Source: Burkholderiales bacterium RIFCSPHIGHO2_01_FULL_63_240 | GTDB taxonomy: Bacteria > Pseudomonadota > Gammaproteobacteria > Burkholderiales > Burkholderiaceae_C | DNA: 64,000 bases | Direction of reading: 5' to 3' | NCBI GenBank assembly: GCA_001770725.1 | Contig: MERU01000007.1 | Coordinates: forward strand, 44,924 to 108,923 | In this document: positions 9,113 through 17,122 of the stretch, in pieces | Position numbering within the stretch: position 1 is the stretch's first letter | Layout of the letters: each line of letters begins with the position of its first letter | Position numbers and translations under genes: made by a program | The notes under the pieces: generated by a model | Databases searched by the model: none | What the model saw: the letters and a program-made list of their open reading frames with translations, nothing else | Told to the model about the DNA's origin: nothing

Positions 9113-9289
9113 GGCGTGGCTCCTGAAGTGGCGTGTGATGGATCGGTACCAGGGTATGCCTCGGGCCGCCACCGCGCTGTTCGGTGCCGCACGCAACGCG
9201 AGTTCCGCCTCGCATGGGGTCTTGCGGCGCTCGGTCGATAAGAGGCGCATACTGCTTCGGAGCCTGTTGTTGCTTTGGGCTGGCCGGTC

Positions 9290-9307
9290 TGTGCGCTGTC
9301 GAACACA
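9290..9307. promoter_or_regulatory. Candidate Crp/Fnr-type operator, copy A
   Basis: The sequence TGTGCGCTGTCGAACACA is an imperfect inverted repeat (TGTGCG / CGAACACA). It is nearly the same as copies upstream of the second Crp/Fnr gene and of the PRC-barrel operon. It lies in the 258-base divergent region between the SYLF gene and the first Crp/Fnr gene, 64 bases from that regulator's start codon. A -10 element at the expected distance is not clear on either side, so which gene it serves is open. Confidence 0.5.
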
Positions 9308-9370
9308 TCGCGCGGGCACCTCCCTCCGGTTGGGGAAATGGTTGCCGCATCCCGGACAGGAGCGAAGTTG

Positions 9371-10090
9371 ATGACGTTGAATCCCGAGTTGCCCCAGAAC
9401 CAATTGCTCGCGGTCCTGCCGCAAGATGTGTGGCAGCGGCTGGCGCCCCAGATGGAGGCGGTCGACATGCCGCTGGGCCAGGTCCTTTGCGAGTCGGGCA
9501 GCACGCTCAAGCACGTTTACTTTCCCGTCACCTCGATCGTTTCCCTGCTCTACGTCATGGAAAACGGTGCCTCGGCGGAAATCGCGGTGGTCGGCAACGA
9601 AGGCATCGTGGGCATCTCGCTGTTCATGGGCGGGGACTCCATGCCCAGCCGGGTGGTGGTGCAAAGCGCCGGGCGTGGACTGAGGCTCAAGGCGCAGTTG
9701 CTCAAGGAAGAGTTCAACCTTGGCGGCCCCGTGATGCACGTGCTGCTGCGCTACACGCAGGCCTTGATCACGCAGATGGCGCAGACGGCGGTGTGCAACC
9801 GCCATCACGCCCTGGAGCAGCAACTGTGCCGATGGCTGCTGCTCAGCCTCGACCGGCTGTCGTCCAACGAGCTGCTGATGACGCAGGAGCTGATCGCCAA
9901 CATGCTGGGCGTGCGCCGCGAGGGCGTGACCGAGGCGGCCCTCAAGCTGCAGAAGCTCGGCCTGATCAGCTACGCCCGCGGGCGCATCCTGGTGCTCGAT
10001 CGCGCCGGGCTGGAAGCGCGCACCTGCGAGTGTTATGCCGTGGTCAAGAAGGAGTACGACCGCCTGCTGCCCGATCGCATCGCACGTTGA
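9371..10090 (+). CDS. Crp/Fnr family transcriptional regulator, paralogue 1
   Basis: This 239-residue protein has an N-terminal cyclic-nucleotide-binding-type jelly roll (about 15-135), a dimerisation helix and a Crp-type winged helix (about 150-220). The recognition-helix core V181-R-R-E184-G-V-T-E-A-A keeps the Arg and Glu that contact the TGTG half-site in Crp. The Glu and Arg-Ser that bind cAMP in E. coli Crp are not conserved (NEGIVGISLFMGGDSMPS), and there is no Fnr-like N-terminal Cys cluster, so the ligand is unknown. ATG 9371 is chosen for GGAG about 8-9 bases upstream; an upstream in-frame ATG at 9275 would include candidate operator A in the coding region. Confidence 0.88.
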   Translation: MTLNPELPQNQLLAVLPQDVWQRLAPQMEAVDMPLGQVLCESGSTLKHVYFPVTSIVSLLYVMENGASAEIAVVGNEGIVGISLFMGGDSMPSRVVVQSAGRGLRLKAQLLKEEFNLGGPVMHVLLRYTQALITQMAQTAVCNRHHALEQQLCRWLLLSLDRLSSNELLMTQELIANMLGVRREGVTEAALKLQKLGLISYARGRILVLDRAGLEARTCECYAVVKKEYDRLLPDRIAR

Positions 10091-10122
10091 TGCCTGGCCT
10101 GTCGGGGGCGCCCGATGCCTTG

Positions 10123-10140
10123 TGTGCGCTGCCAGACAGT
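10123..10140 (+). promoter_or_regulatory. Weaker candidate Crp/Fnr-type operator, copy B
   Basis: TGTGCGCTGCCAGACAGT matches the left half of copies A, C and D exactly and the right half only partly. It lies 60 bases before the GGDEF gene. CAGACT at 10160-10165 is centred 31 bases downstream, the same spacing seen at copy C, so it could be an activator site with a poor -10 element. Confidence 0.3.
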
Positions 10141-10199
10141 CACCACCGATCCCAGCCGTCAGACTGCCTGTGACAAGGCCCGATTGGCGGGCAGGGACG

Positions 10200-11147
10200 A
10201 TGAACATGCCCAACGCACACGATGTCATCCAGGGTGAAGCGCCGCCGCACCTGAGCGCACACCTGCTGTGGCAGCGGCTGACCAACGCCGCACCTCACCT
10301 TCAGCCCTGGTTATCGGGCGACCGGATGGTGTCGCCCGCCCCCAGCGACCCCGACGAATGGCTCCTGCTGTTCAACGCGATCAAGCACCGCTTGCGAGAC
10401 GCTGTCGATGGCACGCAGCACCCGCGCTGGAACGAGCGGGTCCAGGGCTGGATGCAATCGCTGGTGCAGGACTGCGAAACGGCCCTGGGCCAGTTGCAGC
10501 TGGCCCTGGACCAGGAGCATGCGCGCCGCTGGCAACTGGAGTCGGACGCGGCCGATGCCCAGGCTGACCTGGCCCAGCTTCGGGTGGAGCTGGCAGGCAG
10601 CCGGGCAGGCGAGATGTACGCTCGCCATCAAGCCCTGCACGACAGCCTGACCCTGCTGCCCAACAGGCATCACTTTCGCCTGAGCCTGGCCCATGCGATC
10701 GAGCTGGCAACGCGCCAGGGCGACCGGTCCGGTCTGGCGGTCTTCTTCGTGGACCTCGATGGCTTCAAGGCCATCAACGACGCCCACGGCCATGCCGCAG
10801 GCGACGAGTTGCTGGCCATCGTGGCGGCCCGGCTGGCCAGGGCGCTGCGCTCGAACGACGTGGTCGGGCGCATGGGTGGCGACGAGTTCGCCTGCCTGCT
10901 CAGGGACATCCGCGAGCCCGGGCAGCTCAGCCGCCTGGCCTGCAAGGTGTATGACACGGTGTCGGCCCCGATCAAGATCGGGGACCTGCTCATCAGCGTG
11001 CGGCCCAGCATCGGGGTGAGCAGGTTCCCGCAAGGCGGCCTCAGCAGCGATGCCTTGCTCAAGTCGGCCGACGAGGCGATGTACCGCGCCAAGCGCGAAC
11101 AGACAGGTCACGCCTTCTTTGAAGGCCCGGCCAGGGTCATGCCGTGA
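10200..11147 (+). CDS. Diguanylate cyclase (GGDEF domain protein)
   Basis: This 315-residue soluble protein makes the second messenger c-di-GMP from two GTP. The active-site motif G226-G-D-E-F230 is intact, and an inhibitory I-site R217-S-N-D220 lies exactly five residues before it, so product feedback is expected. Residues 1-140 form an unrecognised N-terminal sensory or dimerisation region; 90-135 (QDCETALGQLQLALDQEHARRWQLES) looks like a coiled coil. There are no membrane segments. The stop overlaps the GTG start of a NarL-type response regulator by four bases, so the two are made together. ATG 10200 follows GCAGGGA; ATG 10206 is an alternative. Confidence 0.88.
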   Translation: MNMPNAHDVIQGEAPPHLSAHLLWQRLTNAAPHLQPWLSGDRMVSPAPSDPDEWLLLFNAIKHRLRDAVDGTQHPRWNERVQGWMQSLVQDCETALGQLQLALDQEHARRWQLESDAADAQADLAQLRVELAGSRAGEMYARHQALHDSLTLLPNRHHFRLSLAHAIELATRQGDRSGLAVFFVDLDGFKAINDAHGHAAGDELLAIVAARLARALRSNDVVGRMGGDEFACLLRDIREPGQLSRLACKVYDTVSAPIKIGDLLISVRPSIGVSRFPQGGLSSDALLKSADEAMYRAKREQTGHAFFEGPARVMP

Positions 11148-11776
11148 TCCGGGTCGCCATCGTCGATGATCACCCGGTGGTGCGCGCGGGTCTGCGCCAG
11201 TTCCTGGCAGACCAGACGGACGTCCAGGTGGTGGCAGAAGGCAGCAACGGGCATGACGCGATCGACATGGCCCGGGGCGAGCAGATCGATGTCATGGTGC
11301 TGGACATCGCCATGCCCGAATGCAGCGGTGTCGACGCCCTGGTCGCCATCCAGGCGCGCAACACCGGCCTGCCCGTTCTGATCCTCAGCGAGTTCTCCGA
11401 GGCGCATTACGCGATGGCCTTGTTGCGCCAGGGGGCCAGCGGCTACCTCAACAAGCGGTGCGAGCGCGACGAGCTGCTGCTGGCGATCCGCACGGTGAGC
11501 CGGGGGCGCAAGTACATCTCGGTGTGCGTGGCCGAGCAGCTGGCCGAAGGCTGGGCCATCCGAGGCGAACATTCGCCCCACCACTGCCTGTCCGAGCGCG
11601 AGTTCCAGGTCTTCCTGCGCCTGGCGCGTGGCGACACGGTTGGCCACACCGCCGACGGCATGTCGCTGAGCGTCAAGACCGTCAGCACCTACCGTGCGCG
11701 GGTGATGGAAAAGCTCAAGCTCGGCTCCAACAGCGACCTCACGTACTACGCGATGAAGAACGGCCTGATCCAGTAG
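11144..11776 (+). CDS. NarL/FixJ family response regulator
   Basis: This 210-residue two-domain protein has a receiver domain (residues 1-118) with acidic pocket D8-D9, phospho-acceptor D54 (VMVLDIAMPE), S82 and K104 (YLNKRCERDE). A LuxR-type helix-turn-helix (about 148-208) includes LSEREFQVFLRLARGD and SVKTVSTYRARVMEKLKL. It starts with GTG in a GTGA overlap with the diguanylate cyclase stop, implying translational coupling. No histidine kinase gene is adjacent, so its phosphodonor is unknown. Output is DNA binding; targets cannot be read from the sequence. Confidence 0.9.
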   Translation: MIRVAIVDDHPVVRAGLRQFLADQTDVQVVAEGSNGHDAIDMARGEQIDVMVLDIAMPECSGVDALVAIQARNTGLPVLILSEFSEAHYAMALLRQGASGYLNKRCERDELLLAIRTVSRGRKYISVCVAEQLAEGWAIRGEHSPHHCLSEREFQVFLRLARGDTVGHTADGMSLSVKTVSTYRARVMEKLKLGSNSDLTYYAMKNGLIQ

Positions 11777-11793
11777 CCCGGATCAAGCCCGAA

Positions 11794-12513
11794 TCAAGTC
11801 GTCAGCGTGTTGAGGATGTCGGCGTACCAGGCGCAGTTCAGCCCCAGGGACTCGTCCTGCGTGAGGTCGCGCCCACCCATGTCCATGCGCGATGAATGAA
11901 CGCCCAGCAGGGACCACGGCAAGTCGCCGCCGGCCGTGCGCCGCATGACGACGGGCGCCCCGCTGGTGCCGCGGTGCGTTCTCGCATCGGTCAGGAAGTG
12001 CCCATGCCCCTGAAAGCGCAGCCCGAACGAGGAGGCGATGACGGCCTGTCGCACCACCGGCAGGTGGTGGAGCGTGTCGTGAAAGCCCAGCGGGAATCCC
12101 ACCACCAGCACCGACTGGCCCACCTCCGCGTCCTGCATCGAGGGCAGCAGGTGCGCGGGCGTGAAGCTCTTGAACACGGCCGAAATGCGCCGCAGGCCGG
12201 GGCGGTCCAGCTCGATCACGGCCACGTCGATGGGGCCCCCGCTGTCGCGGCCCTGGCGCCACACGCTCTTGCCCTGCTGGTACAAAGGGATCGACTGGGT
12301 CGTGGTCCGGGTCAGGTTGTCGGCGTCGGTGTGCAGCAGGATCTCGACGTGGTCGGGGATGTGGCCACTTTCCTCATCGGCCACCACGTGGCGGCTGGTG
12401 ACGAAGAACAGGCGCTCGCCCCGCTCGAAGAAGAAGCCGCTGGCCGCCGTGAGCGCCTGCGCGCCATGGAAGGTCATCACCCGGGTGGTGGTCAGCAGCA
12501 GGGACTCGGTCAA
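11794..12513 (-). CDS. Trypsin-like serine peptidase without signal peptide
   Basis: This 239-residue protein has a chymotrypsin-fold catalytic triad: H42 (VTSRHVVAD), D96 (DVAVIELD) and S184 (GTSGAPVVM). There is no signal peptide, transmembrane helix or PDZ domain, so unlike DegP-type proteases it is probably cytoplasmic and stand-alone. The only start giving the full domain is TTG at 12513, which sits in a TTGA overlap with the stop of the upstream PAS gene; ATG at residue 13 is an alternative that would also keep the triad. Coupling to a PAS sensor suggests that the protease is made in response to, or acts with, that sensor. Substrate unknown. Confidence 0.8.
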   Translation of the reverse strand: MTESLLLTTTRVMTFHGAQALTAASGFFFERGERLFFVTSRHVVADEESGHIPDHVEILLHTDADNLTRTTTQSIPLYQQGKSVWRQGRDSGGPIDVAVIELDRPGLRRISAVFKSFTPAHLLPSMQDAEVGQSVLVVGFPLGFHDTLHHLPVVRQAVIASSFGLRFQGHGHFLTDARTHRGTSGAPVVMRRTAGGDLPWSLLGVHSSRMDMGGRDLTQDESLGLNCAWYADILNTLTT

Positions 12514-13106
12514 GAGCCCACCAGCTCCATCAGCACGAGGATGTAGCGGCCATTGAGCGGGTCCGCACTCAGTGCGGCCTGCACTGCGCGGGGCGCGTGC
12601 ACGTCGCTCAGCAAGGTGGTTTCCCAGCTGATGCTGGCTCGGCCTTCCTCCAGGCTGGCCAGGTGCGCAACCAGGGCATTCTTGCCCTCGGGCGTGAGGA
12701 AGGCATTGATCGTCTGGCCCAGCAATGCTCCGCGGTCAAGGCCGAGCCAACGCGCTCCGGTCTGGTTGACTTCGAGCAGCCGGGTCGAGGCGTCGATGTT
12801 GCAGCAGGCCACGGGCATGGCGTCGTGGTACTCGATCTGCCGGTCCAGCGCGGCTTCGGAGCCGGCCAGGGTGCTGCGCAACTCGTCGGCCTGCATGTCG
12901 ATCTCGACCTGGTGCACCTGGATCTCGTGCAGCAGCGCCAGCGCATGCTCGGCGGTCTCGGGTGATGAAGCCAGCTGGTGCAGCACCTTCAAAGCGGCAG
13001 AGGTGCCTTCACCGATGTCGGGTGAAGGCGGTTGACCGCTCAGCCGCGATTGCGCGCGTTGCCGCAGGTCGCGCAGGTGAATCATCTTTTTCATCTGGTT
13101 GCTCAT
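12510..13106 (-). CDS. PAS domain protein
   Basis: This 198-residue soluble protein has an N-terminal helical part (about 1-95, with LHEIQVHQVEIDMQADELRS predicted coiled coil) and one PAS domain (about 95-195: YHDAMPVACCNIDASTRLLEVN, GARWLGLDRGALLGQTINAFLT). It has no kinase, GGDEF or DNA-binding output. The helix plus PAS arrangement is the one seen at the N-terminus of many hybrid sensors, here as a free module. The downstream protease gene overlaps its stop by four bases. The 287-base divergent region to the second Crp/Fnr gene contains candidate operator C. Confidence 0.8.
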   Translation of the reverse strand: MSNQMKKMIHLRDLRQRAQSRLSGQPPSPDIGEGTSAALKVLHQLASSPETAEHALALLHEIQVHQVEIDMQADELRSTLAGSEAALDRQIEYHDAMPVACCNIDASTRLLEVNQTGARWLGLDRGALLGQTINAFLTPEGKNALVAHLASLEEGRASISWETTLLSDVHAPRAVQAALSADPLNGRYILVLMELVGS

Positions 13107-13293
13107 GATGTTCCCTGTTGCGCGGTGGGTGGTGCGCCAGCCGGCGACCTGCGTGCGACTCTACGCCTGATGTGAGGTCCTCCCTGGTTCTTTTCTTATC
13201 GATGACCTTGTCGTCACCATGCGCTGGCGGCCCAGGCGGTGTCGGTGCGGTAACGCACGCGGCCGATGTCAAGGCTGTTGCGCCACCGCGCTA

Positions 13294-13311
13294 TGTGCGC
13301 CAGCGAACACA
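13294..13311 (+). promoter_or_regulatory. Candidate Crp/Fnr-type operator, copy C, at class II position
   Basis: TGTGCGCCAGCGAACACA has half-sites TGTGCG and CGAACACA. TAAACT at 13331-13336 is centred 31 bases downstream, which would put the site near -41 relative to a start around 13343. That is the usual position for a class II Crp/Fnr activator. It faces the second Crp/Fnr gene (start 13394), suggesting autoregulation or control by the first paralogue. Confidence 0.5.
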
Positions 13312-13393
13312 GTGATGCCTGGTGGCTGCCTAAACTGCGCACCGTCTACCGCCACACGACCTGGGTGGCGGCCAACTTCGACAGGGCACCCAG

Positions 13394-14125
13394 ATGGACT
13401 TCCCCTCCGATCCCCGAAGTAACCGACTCATCGCCGCCTTGCCCAAGGCGGACCTCGCACGGTGGCTGCCCAACCTGGAGCACGTGACACTGGCCAAGGA
13501 CCAGGTGTTGTACGAGGCCGGCAGCCAGGTCAGGCACGCCTTCTTTCCCACCAGCGGGGTCGTCTCCAAGCTGTACGTCACGCGAGAAGGCGCGACCTCG
13601 GAGCTGGCGCTCGTCGGCAGCGAGGGCGTGATCGGCACCACCTTGTTCCTGGGTGGCGACACCAACCTCAACCAGGCACAGGTGCTGATCGCAGGTGAGG
13701 GCTTTCGCATGAGCGCGCAGGCCTTGTTGACCGAGTTCCGGCAATCGGCCTGCGTGCCCCAGCTGCTGCTGCGCTACACCCAGGCCTTGATGACCCAGGT
13801 AGCCCAGACGGCGGTGTGCAACCGCCTGCACACGCTGGACAAGCAGTTGTGCCGCTGGTTGTTGATGACCCTGGAGCGCACGGGTGGCGACGAGATCCGG
13901 GTGACACAGGAAACCATCGCCCGCATGCTCGGGGTGCGACGCGAAGGCGTCACCGAGGCGGCCATCAAGCTGCAGAAGGCGGGGGTGATCCACTATGCGC
14001 GCGGGCGCATCCAGGTGCTGTGCCGTGCCGGCCTCGAAGCGCGCAGTTGCGAGTGCCACGGCGTGGTCAAGCGGGAGTACGAACGCCTGCTGCCCGGGCC
14101 GAACGAGTTCGCCCTGGTCGCCTGA
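13394..14125 (+). CDS. Crp/Fnr family transcriptional regulator, paralogue 2
   Basis: This 243-residue paralogue of the regulator at 9371 has the same domain order and the same recognition-helix core at the same residue numbers (V181-R-R-E184-G-V-T-E-A-A). The shared C-terminal pattern CECxxVVKxEYxRLLP is also present. The sensory half differs more (SELALVGSEGVIGTTLFLGGDTNLNQ), so the two may read different signals but bind the same DNA. The Crp cAMP-contact residues are again absent. ATG 13394 is the first methionine of the frame and falls at the expected distance from the candidate class II promoter. The stop is 2 bases from the stop of the convergent CheB-CheR gene. Confidence 0.88.
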   Translation: MDFPSDPRSNRLIAALPKADLARWLPNLEHVTLAKDQVLYEAGSQVRHAFFPTSGVVSKLYVTREGATSELALVGSEGVIGTTLFLGGDTNLNQAQVLIAGEGFRMSAQALLTEFRQSACVPQLLLRYTQALMTQVAQTAVCNRLHTLDKQLCRWLLMTLERTGGDEIRVTQETIARMLGVRREGVTEAAIKLQKAGVIHYARGRIQVLCRAGLEARSCECHGVVKREYERLLPGPNEFALVA

Positions 14126-14127
14126 GC

Positions 14128-16713
14128 TCAGGCCTGGCGCAGGCGCGACTCCAGCTCTTTGGCCAGCGTGATGTCGACGAAGGTCAGCACCGCCCCCTGG
14201 ATCATGTTCGAGAGGGTGCGGTAGGGCATGATGCGCACCGAGAACCAGCGCCCGTCCGTGGTCGGGATCTCCTTTTCGCAGGCGGTGAGCGTGCGCAAGG
14301 TCTCCTTGGCGTCCTGGTGCAGGTCGGGGTAGCTCAGGGTGTTGGTCAGGTCCGTCAGGGGGCGGCCGATGTCGGCGTCGCGCAGGTGAAAGATCTGCGT
14401 GGTGCGCTCGGTGAAGCGCCGCACGTTGAGCTCGTTGTCCAGGAACAGCGTGGCGATGTCCGTGCTGTTGAGCAGGTTCTGCATGTCGCTTTGCGCCAGC
14501 GCCAGGTCGTCGAGCTTGGCCTGCAGCTCGCCGTTGATGGTCTGCAGCTCCTCGTTCATGGACTGCGACTCTTCCTTGGAGGTGGTCAGCTCCTCGTTGG
14601 CCGATTGCAGCTCCTCGTTGAGCGATTGCAGGGCTTCGTTGGCCGCCTGCAGCTCATCGCGCGAGGCCATCATCTCCTGGCGCAGCGCGTGGATCTCTTC
14701 GCGCGAGCGCTCCAGCTCCTGCGCGATGGCCGGGTCCACGGCACCTGCCGCGCCCTTGCGGCGCGCACGGGCCTTCACCGGCTCGGGCTGCTCGCGGAAC
14801 ACGATCATCACCGTGCCGTCCAAGGCCTTGGGTTCGCGCACGGCCTGCGCCGTGATGTGCAGCGTGTGCTGCGCGTCGCCTTCGAGCTTGAGCCCGTGCA
14901 CCGCCACCGGCTGGCCTTCGTGGAGCGTCTGGCGGATGGCCACGGCCAGCTGCGTGCGGATCTCGGGGCGGGCCATGACGTGGATGTTCCAGTTCGCCTT
15001 GCCCGCGGCGGGCTCGAGGTACTTGCCCGTGCGCCCGCTGATGTAGAGGATGTCGCCGGCCTCGTTGACCAGCACGGCCGGCGGTGACAGGGTCTGCAGC
15101 AGCATCTGGTCGGCCAGTTGCTGCAGGTTGGCCGGGTGCGGCTTCGGGGATGTCGACACGATCTGCTCCAGGGAATGAGGGCGCACCAAGGCGTGGCGGT
15201 TGACGGGGAAGTCCACCGAGCCCGCGTGCAGGGCGTGGTCGCTGCGCAGGTGGATGTTCGTCTTGGGCGCATGGGGGGTGAACATCGACTGCGAGCGGCC
15301 CACCGTCTCCGAGCTGCCCAGCACCAGCACGCCGCCTGCGCGCAGGCTGTAGTGGAACAGCGGGATCAGGCGCCGCTGCAGCTCGCTGTTGAAGTAGATC
15401 AGCACGTTGCGGCACGACAGGATGTCCAGCCGGGTGAAGGGCGCGTCGAGGATGACGTCGTGCTGCGCGAACAGCACCATGTCGCGCAGGCCCTTGTCGA
15501 TGCGGAACCCTTGCTCCAGCGGCGTGAAGAAGCGCGCCAGGCGCTCGGGCGAGAGGTGCTCGACGGCCTTGGCCGCGTAGACGCCCTTGCGCGCGATGGC
15601 GATGGCCTCGGCGTTCAGGTCGGTGGCGAAGATCTGCAGCGAACACGCGCCGGCGTCGGGCAGGGCGTCTCGTGCTTCTTGAAAAGCCATGGCCAGCGAA
15701 TAGGCCTCTTCGCCCGTCGAGCAGCCGACGACCCAGGCGCGCAACTGGGCGTTCGGGCCGCGTCGCGAGATCAGGTCGGGCAGCACCTTGCTTTGCAGAT
15801 CGGCCCACAGCATGGGGTCGCGAAAGAAGCTCGTCACCCCGATCAGCATCTCGGCGAACAGGATGTCGAGCTCTTGCGGGTTGTGCGTCAGGAAGTCGGC
15901 GTACGCGGCCATCGAGCCGAGGTTGTGCACGGCCACGCGCCGGTCGATGCGGCGCAGCAGGGTGCTGGACTTGTAGGGCGACAGGTCGTGCTTGCTGCGC
16001 TCGCGAAGCAGGGCCAGGATCCTATCCAGCGGCGTTGCCTGCTCCGGCCCGGGGGGCTCGGCTTGCGCGGGTTGTGCGGCTTGCGCGCGGGTGACCTGCA
16101 GCAGCCTGGCGGGCATCTCTGCCGGGGTCGCGACGATGTCCACGCACCCCGATGCGATGGCGTTTTCCGGCATCGAGTCGAACTGGGCGGATTCGGGCGA
16201 TTGCGCCAGGGTCAGGCCCCCGTGCGTCTTGATGCTGCGCAGCCCCACGCTGCCATCGGCCCCCATGCCAGAGAGCACGACGCCGATGGCGCGTTCGCCC
16301 TGGTCCTTGGCCAGCGAGCCGAACAGCACGTCGATGGGCAGTCGCAAGCCCCGGGGCGAGCGCGATGGCGAGGTGTGCAGGCGGCCCGCGGTCACCGTGA
16401 GTTCGCTGCCCGGCGCGATGACGTAGACCTGGTCGGGCGCGATGGCCATGGCGTCGGCTGCTTCCTGAACCGGCATGCGCGTGACGCGTTGCAGGAGCGA
16501 GCTCAGCAGCGCCTCGTGCGTGGGCGCCATGTGTTGCACCACGACGTAGGCCAGGCCGCTGTCGGGTGGTGTGGCCGCCAGGAAGGCCTCCAGCGAAGCC
16601 AGCCCGCCTGCGGACGCACCCAGGCCGACCACCCGAACCGGCGCGGCAGCGGACGCGGGCGCGTTGTCTGCGGGTTGGGCGGGTTGGGCGGCTGGAGCGC
16701 GCTGGGAGGGCAT
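14128..16713 (-). CDS. CheB-CheR-PAS fusion (chemotaxis-type methylesterase/methyltransferase sensor)
   Basis: This 861-residue protein begins with a CheB methylesterase domain (about 27-210) with triad S34 (GASAGG), H61 (VVQHM) and D153 (SGMGADGS). A CheR methyltransferase follows (about 225-500; WVVGCSTGEEAYSLAM and DILSCRNVLIYF). Then come a PAS-like segment, a long coiled coil (LQAANEALQSLNEELQSANE and following), and a terminal PAS/PAC domain (NSTDIATLFLDNELNVRR to FVDITLAKELE). The CheB receiver domain is absent, so the esterase is not under phosphorylation control. Unlike many relatives it has no histidine kinase or GGDEF output. The start at 16713 is the methionine just before the Ala/Pro-rich leader; a ribosome site is weak. 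Confidence 0.88.
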   Translation of the reverse strand: MPSQRAPAAQPAQPADNAPASAAAPVRVVGLGASAGGLASLEAFLAATPPDSGLAYVVVQHMAPTHEALLSSLLQRVTRMPVQEAADAMAIAPDQVYVIAPGSELTVTAGRLHTSPSRSPRGLRLPIDVLFGSLAKDQGERAIGVVLSGMGADGSVGLRSIKTHGGLTLAQSPESAQFDSMPENAIASGCVDIVATPAEMPARLLQVTRAQAAQPAQAEPPGPEQATPLDRILALLRERSKHDLSPYKSSTLLRRIDRRVAVHNLGSMAAYADFLTHNPQELDILFAEMLIGVTSFFRDPMLWADLQSKVLPDLISRRGPNAQLRAWVVGCSTGEEAYSLAMAFQEARDALPDAGACSLQIFATDLNAEAIAIARKGVYAAKAVEHLSPERLARFFTPLEQGFRIDKGLRDMVLFAQHDVILDAPFTRLDILSCRNVLIYFNSELQRRLIPLFHYSLRAGGVLVLGSSETVGRSQSMFTPHAPKTNIHLRSDHALHAGSVDFPVNRHALVRPHSLEQIVSTSPKPHPANLQQLADQMLLQTLSPPAVLVNEAGDILYISGRTGKYLEPAAGKANWNIHVMARPEIRTQLAVAIRQTLHEGQPVAVHGLKLEGDAQHTLHITAQAVREPKALDGTVMIVFREQPEPVKARARRKGAAGAVDPAIAQELERSREEIHALRQEMMASRDELQAANEALQSLNEELQSANEELTTSKEESQSMNEELQTINGELQAKLDDLALAQSDMQNLLNSTDIATLFLDNELNVRRFTERTTQIFHLRDADIGRPLTDLTNTLSYPDLHQDAKETLRTLTACEKEIPTTDGRWFSVRIMPYRTLSNMIQGAVLTFVDITLAKELESRLRQA

Positions 16714-16775
16714 GGCGGAGTATGTGGGCAATCTCTCGCGGCCCCCTGGGCCCGTCTGTTCTCCACCGCACAGAC

Positions 16776-16792
16776 GCCAGGCGTTGCCTGGC
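16776..16792. promoter_or_regulatory. Perfect 7-bp inverted repeat in divergent region
   Basis: GCCAGGC-GTT-GCCTGGC forms a hairpin or operator-like palindrome between the divergent CheB-CheR gene and the 77-residue hypothetical gene. No T-run follows on either strand, so it is not a standard terminator. Function is unknown. Confidence 0.3.
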
Positions 16793-16875
16793 GGACATTC
16801 CCAGGTTGGGCCTGCCAGTGCGCCGCCCGCGCCCCAAAACACCCCAGCCACCCCGTTCGACCCCCAGGAGCTCCC

Positions 16876-17109
16876 ATGGATCGTTCCATTCACCCGTCGC
16901 GCAAGGGGTTCAGCCACGTCAACCGCGAAGAGGCCTTGCTCGATGACTTCGAGAAGTGCGTCCAGAAGATCGAGCAGGACCAGCAGATCCTGATCCCCTC
17001 GGGCTTCGTCTGCGACTACCTGGCGCTCGGCTGGCTGGAGTTGCGCGACGGCCTGTATCACCTCACCAGCGCGGGTGCATCGGCCATGCGACGGCGCAAG
17101 CTGTCGTGA
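16876..17109 (+). CDS. Small conserved-type hypothetical protein (77 aa)
   Basis: The ATG is preceded by CAGGAG at ideal spacing (5 bases), and the codon pattern is typical of the genome. The 77-residue product is hydrophilic, with a helical centre (REEALLDDFEKCVQKIEQDQQ) and a C-terminal part (LALGWLELRDGLYHLTSAGASAM) that resembles a small winged-helix or DNA-binding fold. No family was recognised. It is divergent from the CheB-CheR gene and ends close to a convergent nucleotidyltransferase-fold gene. Confidence 0.65.
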   Translation: MDRSIHPSRKGFSHVNREEALLDDFEKCVQKIEQDQQILIPSGFVCDYLALGWLELRDGLYHLTSAGASAMRRRKLS

Positions 17110-17122
17110 GGGTGGGCCTGCC

